From NCBI GenBank assembly GCA_900466475.1, contig UBMI01000021.1, forward strand, positions 434,001-498,000: a DNA stretch of 64,000 nucleotides, given 5' to 3'. Made by a program: the position numbers and the translations under genes. This document shows, piece by piece, positions 27,418-35,715 of the stretch. Each line of letters opens with the position of its first letter. The stretch's first letter is position 1. Source of the stretch: Hyphomicrobiales bacterium. Its GTDB lineage: Bacteria; Pseudomonadota; Alphaproteobacteria; Rhizobiales; Rhizobiaceae. The notes below the pieces were generated by a model, which saw only the letters and a program-made list of their open reading frames with translations, had not been told where the DNA came from and did no database searches.

Positions 27418-27842
27418 GCCCTGTCTCCACCTTTCGCGTTGGTGATGGCAGAATCCCTCACCGTTGCCTCGGAAGCCTCCGAAGCAAGAAACGCCTGATC
27501 AATTTTGGTGACTAGTTCCGCCGCATGCAGTCTAGTAATTGAACTTTAACCTAGTGTGAGCCTGACTCTGTGACAAGAGTCGCAGGAATCCGATGAATCC
27601 GAATTCGTAGTTTTCCCCAACTTGCTTCCCGGGAGAGTCATTTCTGCAACATTAGCTGTTGATAGACCTGTAATGCGGATTGCAGGCTTGACGCATGCGC
27701 TAAATCCTCAGTTTTGTTGACATTGCAGTGCGAAAAGTAAATAGTGCTTCAGGCCGCCGAAAGGCGGCATTTTTAATTTTTCGGACCGGGTTTTCTTAGC
27801 CGGAGTCCGTTGCCTCAGAGCCTGATTGAAGGAGATCGCGCC
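27418..27842. promoter_or_regulatory. gcrA/argD divergent region with GANTC cluster
   Basis: 425 bases without a gene. CcrM sites GANTC occur at 27451, 27564, 27577, 27586, 27595, 27635 and 27803; five of them fall within 76 bases (27564-27639). The first two of that group sit inside the inverted repeat GACTCT/AGAGTC. This is the expected place for gcrA promoter control and suggests methylation-dependent regulation of gcrA, argD or both. Confidence 0.7.
27717..27773 (+). promoter_or_regulatory. argD leader: possible promoter and GNRA hairpin with U-tract
   Basis: A TTGACA box at 27717-27722 has an A/T-rich -10-like stretch 17 bases later. A hairpin GCCGCC-GAAA-GGCGGC (27753-27768) is followed by ATTTTT and further T-runs. 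It has terminator form but no plus-strand gene lies upstream, so it is a leader structure, attenuator or the end of a short RNA. argD starts 70 bases later. Confidence 0.5.
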
Positions 27843-29042
27843 ATGGCTGAAGCCTCGCCGCTTTATGATACCTATTCTCGTGCCCCGCTGCGGTTCGAGC
27901 GAGGTGAAGGCGTCTGGCTGATCACCGAAACCGGCGAGCGATATCTGGATTTTGGCGCGGGCGTTGCCGTCACCTCCGTCGGACACGGCAATCCGCATGT
28001 CGTGGCCGCTCTCAAGGATCAGGCTGACAAGGTCTGGCACCTCTCCAACGTCTATGAGATCCCCGGCCAGGAAAAGCTTGCCAACCGCCTGACCGAGGCC
28101 ACCTTCGCCGACAAGGTGTTCTTCACCAATTCCGGTGCCGAGGCGCTCGAATGCGCCATCAAGACAGCGCGCCGCTACCAGTTCTCCAAGGGTCATCCCG
28201 AGCGTTTCCATATCATCACCTTCGAAGGCGCCTTCCACGGCCGCACGCTGGCGACGATCGCTGCCGGCGGCCAGGAAAAATATCTCGAAGGTTTCGGCCC
28301 CAAGACCCCCGGTTTCGACCAGGTTCCTTTCGGCGATATCGAGGCGGTACGCGCGGCGATTACCGACAAGACGGCCGGCATCCTCATCGAACCCGTGCAG
28401 GGTGAGGGTGGCGTGCGCCCGGTGACACCTGAATTCATGAAGGCGCTCCGCCAGCTCTGCGATGAGCATGGCCTGCTCCTCATTCTCGATGAAGTTCAGA
28501 CCGGCGTCGGCCGCACCGGCAAGCTCTTCGCCCATGAATGGTCGGGTGTCACGCCCGATATCATGGCTGTTGCGAAGGGCATCGGCGGCGGCTTCCCGCT
28601 CGGCGCCTGCCTCGCGACTGCAGAAGCAGCCTCCGGCATGAAGGCCGGCACGCATGGTTCCACCTATGGCGGCAATCCGCTGGCCATGGCCGTCGGTAAC
28701 GCGGTTCTCGATGTCATCCTTGCCGAGGGCTTCCTGCAGCACGTGCGCGATGTCACCCTCGTCTTCCGTCAGGGCCTTGCCTCGCTCAAGGATCGCTATC
28801 CCGATGTGATCGAAGATATCAGGGGCGAAGGTCTGCTGCTCGGCGTCAAGGCTGCCATCCCCTCGGCAGAGCTGCTGAAGGAAATCCGCGCAGCACACCT
28901 TCTGGCAATACCGGCAGGCGACAATGTCATCCGCCTGCTGCCGCCGCTGGTCGTAACCGCCGAGGAGGCGCGCGAGGGTCTTTCCCGTCTTGAACGCGCT
29001 GCCGAAAGCATCCGTGCCGCCAAGGTCAAGAAGACCGCTTGA
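27843..29042 (+). CDS. argD: Acetylornithine aminotransferase
   Basis: 399 aa class III PLP aminotransferase. Conserved elements are [41 protein letters not shown] and the PLP-lysine motif [28 protein letters not shown] follows. It converts N-acetylglutamate semialdehyde to N-acetylornithine in arginine synthesis. The ATG at 27843 has AAGGAG upstream. argF follows 45 bases later and hslO after that. The alternative, a general ornithine or succinylornithine aminotransferase, is made unlikely by argF. Confidence 0.95.
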   Translation: MAEASPLYDTYSRAPLRFERGEGVWLITETGERYLDFGAGVAVTSVGHGNPHVVAALKDQADKVWHLSNVYEIPGQEKLANRLTEATFADKVFFTNSGAEALECAIKTARRYQFSKGHPERFHIITFEGAFHGRTLATIAAGGQEKYLEGFGPKTPGFDQVPFGDIEAVRAAITDKTAGILIEPVQGEGGVRPVTPEFMKALRQLCDEHGLLLILDEVQTGVGRTGKLFAHEWSGVTPDIMAVAKGIGGGFPLGACLATAEAASGMKAGTHGSTYGGNPLAMAVGNAVLDVILAEGFLQHVRDVTLVFRQGLASLKDRYPDVIEDIRGEGLLLGVKAAIPSAELLKEIRAAHLLAIPAGDNVIRLLPPLVVTAEEAREGLSRLERAAESIRAAKVKKTA

Positions 29043-29087
29043 TAGGATATTGCCCCGCCCGCTGGCGGGCGTAGCAGGTAACGAACA

Positions 29088-30005
29088 ATGGCTTCCCCCA
29101 AACACTTTCTCGATCTCTCCGCAGTCACCGCTTCCGACCTCAGAACCATCATGGACGATGCCAAGGTGCGAAAGCAGGCATTCAAGGCTGGTTCCGCCGA
29201 CAAGCCGCTCGCCGGCAAGATGCTGGCCATGATCTTCGAGAAACCGTCGACCCGCACCCGCGTCTCCTTCGACGTCGGCATGCGCCAGCTCGGCGGCGAG
29301 ACGCTGTTCCTGTCGGGTACCGAAATGCAGCTCGGCCGCGCCGAGACCATCGGCGACACGGCCAAGGTCCTGTCGCGCTATGTCGATGCCATCATGATCC
29401 GTACGACCGAGCACAGCCGGATGCTGGAGCTAGCCGAGCATGCCACGGTGCCCGTCATCAACGCGCTGACGGATGACACCCATCCCTGCCAGATCATGGC
29501 TGATATCATGACCTTCGAAGAGCATCGCGGCCCGATCAAGGGCAAGACGATCGCCTGGACCGGCGACGGCAACAACGTGTTGCATTCCCTCGTGGAAGGG
29601 GCCGCCCGTTTCGGCTACCGCATGAACATGGCGGTACCCCTTGGTTCCGAGCCGAAGGATCACTATCTGAACTGGGCCCGCAATGAGGGCGCCGAAATCA
29701 TGCTTTACCATGATGCTGACCGTGCGGTCGCCGGCGTCGATTGTGTGGTGACCGATACCTGGGTCTCCATGAATCAGGAACATCGGGCCCGTGGTCACAA
29801 TGTCTTCCAGCCTTATCAGGTCAACGCGCATTTGATGGCGCAGGCCGGCAAAGATGCATTGTTCATGCATTGCCTTCCCGCCCACCGCGGCGAGGAGGTG
29901 ACGGATGAGGTGATCGATGGCCCGCAGTCCGTAGTCTTCGATGAGGCGGAAAACCGTCTTCATGCGCAGAAGTCGATTCTTGCTTGGTGCCTGGGCGCGA
30001 TCTGA
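29088..30005 (+). CDS. argF: Ornithine carbamoyltransferase
   Basis: 305 aa. The carbamoyl-phosphate motif is [14 protein letters not shown], the second domain has [14 protein letters not shown], and the ornithine/catalytic Cys motif is [23 protein letters not shown] is also present. It makes citrulline from ornithine and carbamoyl phosphate. It is the second gene of argD-argF-hslO. Small hairpins follow it (30021-30054), which may tune hslO expression. Confidence 0.97.
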   Translation: MASPKHFLDLSAVTASDLRTIMDDAKVRKQAFKAGSADKPLAGKMLAMIFEKPSTRTRVSFDVGMRQLGGETLFLSGTEMQLGRAETIGDTAKVLSRYVDAIMIRTTEHSRMLELAEHATVPVINALTDDTHPCQIMADIMTFEEHRGPIKGKTIAWTGDGNNVLHSLVEGAARFGYRMNMAVPLGSEPKDHYLNWARNEGAEIMLYHDADRAVAGVDCVVTDTWVSMNQEHRARGHNVFQPYQVNAHLMAQAGKDALFMHCLPAHRGEEVTDEVIDGPQSVVFDEAENRLHAQKSILAWCLGAI

Positions 30006-30020
30006 ACCATAATCGGATGT

Positions 30021-30054
30021 CGCGAGTCCAAAACTCGCGGCTGCGCAAGCAGCC
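30021..30054 (+). repeat. Tandem small hairpins between argF and hslO
   Basis: Stem CGCGAGT/ACTCGCG (30021-30039) is followed directly by GGCTGC-GCAA-GCAGCC (30039-30054, GNRA loop), then a further imperfect AGCCGG/CCGGCT repeat. There is no U-tract, so RNA processing or attenuation within the operon is more likely than full termination. Confidence 0.45.
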
Positions 30055-30096
30055 GGTGCGCTAGCCGGCTGCTCTGACAGAACAGGAGTGAAAGCC

Positions 30097-31092
30097 ATGG
30101 CAGAAGCTGCCGCCGCCCTCGGCGAGTTCGATTTCGCCGGCGATGATCATGTCGTCCCCTTCCAGGTGGAAGGGCTGGATGTGCGCGGTCGCGCCGTCCA
30201 GCTCGGCCCGATGCTGGATTCGATCCTCGAGCGCCATCACTATCCCATGCCCGTCGCCCGCCTTCTGGCGGAAGTGGTGGTGCTCACGGTGCTGCTCGGC
30301 ACCTCGCTGAAGTTCGAGGGCAAATTCACGGTCCAGACCAAAAGCGACGGTCCCGTCGATCTACTGGTCGCCGATTTCTCGACGCCGGAAAATGTCCGGG
30401 CCTACGCCCGCTTCGATCAGGCCTTGCTCGACAAGGCGATTGCGGCAGGCGAAACGGAGCCGGAACAGCTGCTCGGCAAGGGCGTGCTCGCCTTCACCAT
30501 CGACCAGGGCAAGTTCAGCCAGCCCTATCAGGGCATCGTCGCGCTTGACGGTACCTCGCTGGAAGACATTGCCGGTGTCTATTTCCGCCAGTCGGAACAG
30601 ATCCCGACACGTGTGCGCCTTGCCGCTGCCGAACTCTTCGACCGCGACGAAAACGGTAAGCCGCGTCACCGCTGGCGGGCAGGGGGCCTCGTCGCCCAGT
30701 TCCTGCCGGAAGCGCCGGAGCGTATGCGCCAGCCCGATCTTCATGGCGGCGATGGCGACACGGCTACGCGCGCCCATGTTGAGGATGATGCCTGGACGGA
30801 AGCCCGCTCGCTCGTTGAAACGGTCGATGCCGACGAACTGACCGATCCGCAGGTCGGCACGGAACGCCTGCTCTTCCGACTCTTCCACGAACGCGGCGTG
30901 CGTGTCTACGATCCGCGGGCGGTCTTCGATCGTTGCAGCTGTTCGCGCGAAAAGATCGGCGGCGTGCTGAAGGGTTTCAGCGCGGAGGAAATCGAGGCGA
31001 GCCAGGAAAACGGCGAGATCGCGGTGACCTGCGAATTCTGCTCGACGACCTATCGCTTCCCGGTGCAGGAACTGACGCCTCAGCTTATCTAG
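30097..31092 (+). CDS. hslO: Redox-regulated chaperone Hsp33
   Basis: About 331 aa. The C-terminal zinc-binding redox switch is complete: CSC in VFDRCSCSREKIGG, then CEFC in TCEFCSTTYRFP. The N-terminal domain has VVPFQVEGLDVRGRAVQLG and VLTVLLGTSLKFEGKFTVQ. On oxidative unfolding the cysteines release zinc and the protein holds unfolding clients. The ATG at 30097 has AGGAG at a suitable distance; the GTG at 30088 is too close to it. Linkage to argD-argF is common in Rhizobiales. Confidence 0.96.
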   Translation: MAEAAAALGEFDFAGDDHVVPFQVEGLDVRGRAVQLGPMLDSILERHHYPMPVARLLAEVVVLTVLLGTSLKFEGKFTVQTKSDGPVDLLVADFSTPENVRAYARFDQALLDKAIAAGETEPEQLLGKGVLAFTIDQGKFSQPYQGIVALDGTSLEDIAGVYFRQSEQIPTRVRLAAAELFDRDENGKPRHRWRAGGLVAQFLPEAPERMRQPDLHGGDGDTATRAHVEDDAWTEARSLVETVDADELTDPQVGTERLLFRLFHERGVRVYDPRAVFDRCSCSREKIGGVLKGFSAEEIEASQENGEIAVTCEFCSTTYRFPVQELTPQLI

Positions 31093-31140
31093 TCTTCCTG
31101 ACTGGAAGCGACGAGAAGCAATAAACAGGCGATGGTGCAG

Positions 31141-31171
31141 CACAGTGACTCGACTTTTGGTAGTCACTGTG
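31141..31171. promoter_or_regulatory. Perfect 10-bp palindrome upstream of secreted hypothetical
   Basis: CACAGTGACT and AGTCACTGTG flank an 11-base spacer, 47 bases before the proposed start at 31219. There is no U-tract. It could be an operator or an RNA hairpin; nothing adjacent identifies a binder. Confidence 0.45.
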
Positions 31172-31218
31172 TGCCTATGCGTTTCATTGGTTGGGCTATG
31201 AAAACGGGATGGGTGCCA

Positions 31219-31809
31219 ATGAAGCTGTTGTGTTTGCTTCTCGCGCTGATAGCTGCGGTGCCGCAAACGAGCTTCGCCAGTGACGAGACAATGCTATGGA
31301 AAGAAGTCGGCGGCTGGACGGTGGCTGCCGACCTGACTTTGGGCAGCGCCTGCTTTGTTGCGACGGCCTTTGAGGATCGTACACTTTTCCGTCTTGGCTT
31401 CAATTTCCTCGATAAGGACCATCCCTTTTATATTCTGATGGTCAATGACAATTGGAAATCGTTGGAGGAAGGCAAGCAATACCCGATCGAGCTCTATCTG
31501 GACCGCTCCAAATGGACTGTCGATGCAAGCGCTGTGGTCTTTAACGGTGAAAAGGGACTACGCATTGATTTTAAAGATACTAACTTGGTTAGCGAGTTTG
31601 CCGTCAAGTTGGGTTTTCGCGCCGATTTTAACGGCAAGCGAATAGTCGCCCTTAGTCTGAAAAACTCCGTCAAGGCTATTGATGAGATGATCGCCTGTCA
31701 GAAGGCCGTTGACGCTGTCCTGGCCAAACAGCCGAAACCGCCACAGTCAAAGGATCCATTCGATGCAAAACCGGATGCTCAGACCGCCTCGGATCCGTTT
31801 GAACTTTAA
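31219..31809 (+). CDS. Exported hypothetical protein
   Basis: About 196 aa from MKLLCLLLALIAAVPQTSFAS, a clear Sec signal peptide (cleavage near residue 21). The mature domain has WTVAADLTLGSACFVATAFEDRT-like beta strands and a second Cys (MIACQKAV) that could pair with the first. The C-terminal tail repeats DPF (SKDPFDAKP, ASDPFEL). Codon use is less GC-rich than the flanking genes, hinting at later acquisition or low expression. Similar bacterial secreted proteins of unknown function exist, but I cannot assign a role. Upstream in-frame ATGs (31132, 31198) are less likely. Confidence 0.68.
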   Translation: MKLLCLLLALIAAVPQTSFASDETMLWKEVGGWTVAADLTLGSACFVATAFEDRTLFRLGFNFLDKDHPFYILMVNDNWKSLEEGKQYPIELYLDRSKWTVDASAVVFNGEKGLRIDFKDTNLVSEFAVKLGFRADFNGKRIVALSLKNSVKAIDEMIACQKAVDAVLAKQPKPPQSKDPFDAKPDAQTASDPFEL

Positions 31810-31869
31810 CAGAGATTGACGACTGAAGGCTCAAGATTGACGCATCGTCGCAAATAGCGAGGCTACGCT

Positions 31870-32262
31870 TTAGTTCAGCACCCTGAGCAGGCCGGGTGAA
31901 TCGAGCGAGAAGGCGGGTATGTCGACATCGAACATCTCGCCTTCGTCCGTCTCCATCTGGTAGTGGCCAAACATCAGGCCGGATGGCGTATCCAGCGGGC
32001 AGCCGGAGGAATATTCATAGGTATCGCCCGGCTGCAACCGCGGCTGCTCGCCGACGACGCCGGGGCCGCTGACCTCGTCGATCTGCCCGTTCTGGTCGGT
32101 AATGTTCCAGTAGCGGTTGACGAGACGGACGGCGATATCGGAGTTGTTGCTGATCACCACACGATAACCCCAGACATAGCGATCGTCTTCCGGATCGGAT
32201 TGCTCCTCCAGATAAAACGGCTCGACAACGACTTCGATATCTCGTGTGAGGGCGCGGTACAT
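31870..32262 (-). CDS. apaG: ApaG-domain protein
   Basis: 130 aa, the usual ApaG length. It contains [55 protein letters not shown] and [22 protein letters not shown], the last three being family hallmarks. The fold is an immunoglobulin-like beta sandwich. A link to Co2+/Mg2+ efflux was proposed from enteric mutants but the biochemical role is unsettled. In rhizobia it is commonly beside metZ, as here. Confidence 0.95.
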   Translation of the reverse strand: MYRALTRDIEVVVEPFYLEEQSDPEDDRYVWGYRVVISNNSDIAVRLVNRYWNITDQNGQIDEVSGPGVVGEQPRLQPGDTYEYSSGCPLDTPSGLMFGHYQMETDEGEMFDVDIPAFSLDSPGLLRVLN

Positions 32263-32414
32263 GCCTTACACCTTAGTCAGGATACGTTACCCGTATCTTA
32301 TACGAGGCCTCTTCCGTCAAGAAACGGTACAGTGATCGCGGCCTCACTACCTTCAGTTGGGCCGCCTTTCGTTCATTAAGCCTAACTCTCAGTGTTAATT
32401 TCAAGGCAAATGCG

Positions 32415-32441
32415 ACGGCCGCGGCGTTTGCCGGCGGCCGT
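32415..32441 (-). terminator. Putative metZ terminator hairpin
   Basis: ACGGCCGC and GCGGCCGT arms with inner GGC/GCC pairing, 10 bases beyond the metZ stop on the minus strand. The following sequence is only modestly U-rich (GCATTTGCC). Confidence 0.45.
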
Positions 32442-32450
32442 GCCTTGATG

Positions 32451-33635
32451 TCAGGCCGAAACCTTGGCCAGCGCGCGGGCGAAATCTTCGATGAGATCGT
32501 CCGTGTCCTCGATACCGGCCGAGAGGCGTACCGTGCCCGGCGAGATGCCGAGTTCGGCGCGAGCCTCGTCCGTCAGGTTCTTGTGCGTGGTCGTGGCCGG
32601 ATGCGTGATCAGGCTCTTGGAGTCCCCGAGATTGTTGGAGATCTTGACGATATCAAGCGCGTTCTGCAGCGCGAAGGCAGCTTCCTTGCCACCCTTCAGC
32701 TCGAAGCAGACGAGTGTCGAGCCGCCCGACATCTGCTTGGCGATAATATCGGCCTGTGGATGGTCCTTGCGGCCGGGATAGATGACCTTGGCGACCTTGC
32801 CCTGATCAGCGAGGAAGTCGGCGATATCAGCCGCATTCTGGGTCTGCTGCTTGACGCGGAGCGGCAGCGTCTCGATGCCCTTCAGCAGTGTCCACGCATT
32901 GAACGGCGACATGGCCGGGCCGGTATGGCGGAAATAGTCGTGCAGGTTCTCGTCGATCCATTCCTTGTCGGAGAGAACGACGCCGCCGAGGCAGCGGCCC
33001 TGGCCGTCGATGTGCTTGGTCGCGGAATAGACGACGATATGGGCGCCGAGCTCCAGCGGCTTCTGGAAGAGCGGCGTTGCAAACACGTTGTCGACCACGA
33101 CCTTTGCGCCGATCTGGTTGGCGAGCTTGGCGACACCTGCGATGTCGACAACTTCCAGCGTCGGATTGGTCGGGCTTTCCAGGAAGAAGACCTTGGTCTT
33201 TGGGGTAATAGCCTTTTCCCAGTTTTCGAGGTCGCGACCGTCGATCAGCGTGCAGTCGATCCCGTATTTCGGCGCAAGCGTCTCAACTACCCAGCGGCAG
33301 GAGCCGAAGAGGGCGCGCGCAGCAACGATATGATCGCCGGCCTTCAGCTGGCAGAGGATGGCAGCAGTAACAGCGGCCATGCCGGAAGCGGTGGCGCGGG
33401 CGTCTTCAGCGCCTTCCAGCATGCACATGCGCTTTTCGAACATGTCATTGGTGGGGCTGCCGTATCGCGCATAGATGAAACCGTCCGTCTCGCCCTTGAA
33501 GCGCGCTTCGGCTGCTTCGGACGTATCGTAGACGAAACCCTGCGTGAGATAGATTGCCTCTGAAGTCTCGCCATACTGCGAACGGAGCGTTCCGCCGTGG
33601 ACGAGTTGGGTTGCTGGGCGCCAGGTCTTGCTCAT
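32451..33635 (-). CDS. metZ: O-succinylhomoserine sulfhydrylase
   Basis: About 394 aa Cys/Met-metabolism PLP enzyme. Key parts are YARYGSPTNDMFEKRM, LFGSCRWVVETLAPKYGI, ESPTNPTLEVVDI, the PLP-lysine in VYSATKHIDGQGR, and GPAMSPFNAWTLLKG. It forms homocysteine directly from O-succinylhomoserine and sulfide in the cytosol. The start at 33635 (MSKTWRPATQ) places the whole SAM-II riboswitch and terminator in its leader, so longer starts are wrong. The regulation confirms a methionine-synthesis role over cystathionine lyase or methionine gamma-lyase. Confidence 0.95.
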   Translation of the reverse strand: MSKTWRPATQLVHGGTLRSQYGETSEAIYLTQGFVYDTSEAAEARFKGETDGFIYARYGSPTNDMFEKRMCMLEGAEDARATASGMAAVTAAILCQLKAGDHIVAARALFGSCRWVVETLAPKYGIDCTLIDGRDLENWEKAITPKTKVFFLESPTNPTLEVVDIAGVAKLANQIGAKVVVDNVFATPLFQKPLELGAHIVVYSATKHIDGQGRCLGGVVLSDKEWIDENLHDYFRHTGPAMSPFNAWTLLKGIETLPLRVKQQTQNAADIADFLADQGKVAKVIYPGRKDHPQADIIAKQMSGGSTLVCFELKGGKEAAFALQNALDIVKISNNLGDSKSLITHPATTTHKNLTDEARAELGISPGTVRLSAGIEDTDDLIEDFARALAKVSA

Positions 33636-33654
33636 GCCATCACCACTTTCAAAC

Positions 33655-33690
33655 AACAAAAAAACCGGCCGCAAATGCAGACCGGTTTTC
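33655..33690 (-). terminator. Riboswitch-controlled terminator in the metZ leader
   Basis: On the minus strand AAAACCGG and CCGGTTTT form a stem around a 13-base loop and are followed by an uninterrupted run of U. It directly follows the SAM-II aptamer. The upstream ACCGG-type sequences in the aptamer tail can compete for the same arm, fitting transcription attenuation when SAM is bound. Confidence 0.85.
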
Positions 33691-33693
33691 AAC

Positions 33694-33754
33694 CCGGTCT
33701 TTTTAGCCACTTGTTTAACGTGGCTGCAAGCCGACCGGCCAAATCACCACGGGA
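33694..33754 (-). promoter_or_regulatory. SAM-II riboswitch controlling metZ
   Basis: The minus strand carries the conserved SAM-II pseudoknot elements in order: CGTGGTGATTTG, GGTCGGCTTGCAGCCACG, TTAAACAAGTGGCTAAAAAG. Both pairing partners (GGCTTGCAGCCAC loop and GTGGCT) are intact. SAM-II occurs in alphaproteobacteria before metA, metZ, metC and related genes. It ends about 59 bases before the metZ ATG, with the terminator between. Confidence 0.95.
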
Positions 33755-33761
33755 TAAATTT

Positions 33762-33790
33762 GCAATACTGCCGTTCTAAGCTTGCGTCAA
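33762..33790 (-). promoter_or_regulatory. metZ sigma70-type promoter
   Basis: On the minus strand TTGACG (33790-33785) and TATTGC (33767-33762) are separated by 17 bases. Transcription would begin around 33754-33756, exactly at the 5' edge of the SAM-II aptamer. Confidence 0.7.
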
Positions 33791-33836
33791 TTCCCCGACT
33801 TTGGTTTTGTCTCCGCGAGTATATGGATGGAGCATG

Positions 33837-34928
33837 ATGGCTCGCGAAACTGGAATTTTGGCTGACCGCGCAATTGCCGCGCTGTTTGAAACCGGGCGTC
33901 TTCAAAGCGAACGCGAGCTGGACCGCGACCAGATCCAGCCGGCAAGCCTGGATCTGCGGCTGGGCGCCAAGGCTTTCCGGGTGCGCGCCAGCTTCATGCC
34001 TGGCCCATCCCATCTCGTTTCCGACAAGCTCGATCGGCTGAGCCTGCACGTCATCGACCTCGGCGAAGGCGCGGTATTGGAAACCGGCTGTGTCTATATC
34101 GTGCCGCTGATGGAGCATCTCGATCTGCCGGCCAATATGTCGGCTTCGGCCAATCCGAAGAGCTCGACCGGTCGCCTTGATATCTTCACGCGTGTCATCA
34201 CCGATTACGCGCAGGAATTCGACAAGATCCCATCAGGCTATTCCGGGCCGCTCTATCTCGAAATCAGCCCGCGCACCTTCCCGATCGTCGTGCGCCGCGG
34301 CTCGCGCCTGTCGCAGATCCGTTTCCGCGTCGGCCAATCGGTACTCGGTGAGCCGGATCTTCTGAAACTGCACGAGACGGAAACGCTGGTCGCAGCCAAG
34401 CAGCCGAACATTTCCGGCGGCGGCATCGCGTTGTCGATCGACCTGACGGGCGACAAAGACGGCCTGATCGGCTACCGCGGCAAACATCACACCGCCGTCG
34501 TCGATGTCGACAAGAAGGCCCAGCACGATATCTACGATTTCTGGGAGCCGCTCTACAGCCGCGGCCGCAACGAACTGATCCTCGATCCTGACGAGTTCTA
34601 TATCCTGGTCTCGCGCGAGGCCGTACACGTTCCCCCGCACTACGCGGCGGAAATGACGCCCTTCGACCCACTCGTCGGCGAATTCCGCGTCCACTATGCC
34701 GGCTTCTTCGACCCCGGTTTCGGCCATGCTCCGGCAGGCGGTCGCGGCAGCCGCGCGGTGCTCGAAGTGCGCAGCCACGAAGTGCCCTTCATCCTCGAAG
34801 ACGGCCAGATCGTCGGCCGCCTGATCTACGAACACATGCAGGAACAGCCCTCGAGCCTCTACGGCTCGGGTCTTGGCTCCAACTATCAGGCCCAGGGCCT
34901 GAAGCTCTCGAAGCATTTCCGCATCTGA
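33837..34928 (+). CDS. dCTP deaminase, long double-domain form
   Basis: About 363 aa, roughly twice the usual Dcd. The first dUTPase-fold domain has LDRDQIQPASLDLRLG-like strands and the catalytic motif NPKSSTGRLDIFTRVITD with SGPLYLEISPRTFPI. The second domain resembles a degenerate repeat (HVPPHYAAEMTPFDPLVGEFRVHYAG and FILEDGQIVGRLIYEHM). It would convert dCTP to dUTP for thymidylate synthesis. Tandem fusions of this kind are typical of Rhizobiales. The second of two ATGs was chosen because GGAG precedes it by 4 bases. It is divergent from metZ and followed by tRNA-Gly. Confidence 0.88.
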   Translation: MARETGILADRAIAALFETGRLQSERELDRDQIQPASLDLRLGAKAFRVRASFMPGPSHLVSDKLDRLSLHVIDLGEGAVLETGCVYIVPLMEHLDLPANMSASANPKSSTGRLDIFTRVITDYAQEFDKIPSGYSGPLYLEISPRTFPIVVRRGSRLSQIRFRVGQSVLGEPDLLKLHETETLVAAKQPNISGGGIALSIDLTGDKDGLIGYRGKHHTAVVDVDKKAQHDIYDFWEPLYSRGRNELILDPDEFYILVSREAVHVPPHYAAEMTPFDPLVGEFRVHYAGFFDPGFGHAPAGGRGSRAVLEVRSHEVPFILEDGQIVGRLIYEHMQEQPSSLYGSGLGSNYQAQGLKLSKHFRI

Positions 34929-34987
34929 TATGCGGTGACGCCGCGACTTGACAGCGGCGGCCATCTGTTGGAAGTCTCAAGCGGTTC

Positions 34988-35061
34988 GCGGGTGTAGCTC
35001 AATGGTAGAGCAGCAGCTTCCCAAGCTGAATACGAGGGTTCGATTCCCTTCACCCGCTCCA
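34988..35061 (+). tRNA. tRNA-Gly (anticodon CCC), CCA encoded
   Basis: Acceptor GCGGGTG/CACCCGC, D-arm AGCTCAATGGTAGAGC, anticodon stem CAGCT/AGCTG around TTCCCAA (CCC), T-arm GGGTTCGATTCCC, discriminator T and encoded CCA. It lies 59 bases after the dCTP deaminase gene. Confidence 0.96.
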
Positions 35062-35071
35062 GCTTCCCTCC

Positions 35072-35353
35072 TCAATCTCTTCCGAAAATTGTGATTGGCC
35101 GATATCGACGATGCGCGATCGCAAGCGAGCGATCCGGGCGAATGATATAGGTTTCCTCGACCTGCCGGCCGTACTGGTCGATGAAATCGTGCGGGAAGGT
35201 CGAGCCGATTGGCGACTTGGTAAGCTTCGAACGCGGCTGACCGCTATAGGTGATGCTGCCGGGAATGGGTTCGAGGCCGGGACCGTTATACTCGACAGTG
35301 GTGCAGCCGGCGAGCGCCAGCGCGCTGATCAGGCCAAGTGCGATCAGTTTCAT
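35072..35353 (-). CDS. Small lipoprotein
   Basis: 93 aa. A type II signal peptide, MKLIALGLISALALAGCTT, ends in the lipobox ALAGC, so the mature protein is lipid-anchored at Cys16. The rest is short and polar (YIIRPDRSLAIAHRRYRPI near the end). No known domain. The start at 35353 is set by the signal peptide; AAAGG lies upstream. It converges on tRNA-Gly. Confidence 0.75.
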   Translation of the reverse strand: MKLIALGLISALALAGCTTVEYNGPGLEPIPGSITYSGQPRSKLTKSPIGSTFPHDFIDQYGRQVEETYIIRPDRSLAIAHRRYRPITIFGRD

Positions 35354-35715
35354 GTTGGATGCCTTTCTTTCCGCAGCACGGCGCCATTCTACCTCAAATC
35401 GCCGAAAGCTCACGACACAAACGGCACCGGTGTCTTCAACCCTTCGAGAAGAGCTTTGCGACCAACAGCCTACTGCCTGGCGAAAGTGACTCGGCCGGTG
35501 ATGTTGCCGCTATTGGGTCGATCTGCTAGAGCGGCAATGTCGAAAAAGGCAGGACCGGATAAGGTAAGCCCGGTCCCCTCCCACCATGGGAAGCTCTGCT
35601 CCGTGTTTCACACGAGAACCCGCGACGTGGCCCGCATGCGAATGCGGGGTCCCGGCGGCATGCGGAGCGTTAAAAGACGCACTCCTCCGGGATTTTATTC
35701 TCAAAGGAGACAGTC
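35354..35715. other. Intergenic region with structured leader before VOC gene
   Basis: 362 bases with no convincing protein gene. The right part is rich in hairpins: CGTG-TTTCA-CACG near 35602-35614, CCCGCAT-GCGA-ATGCGGG at 35631-35648 (GNRA loop) and GCGT-TAAAAG-ACGC near 35668-35681, then CTCCTCC, complementary to the GGAG ribosome-binding site of the downstream gene. It may be a regulatory 5' UTR or a small RNA. Not matched to a known family. Confidence 0.4.

Noticed and set aside
27708-29414. 568-aa open frame on the minus strand
   Set aside because: Mirror of argD and part of argF; no family-like residues.
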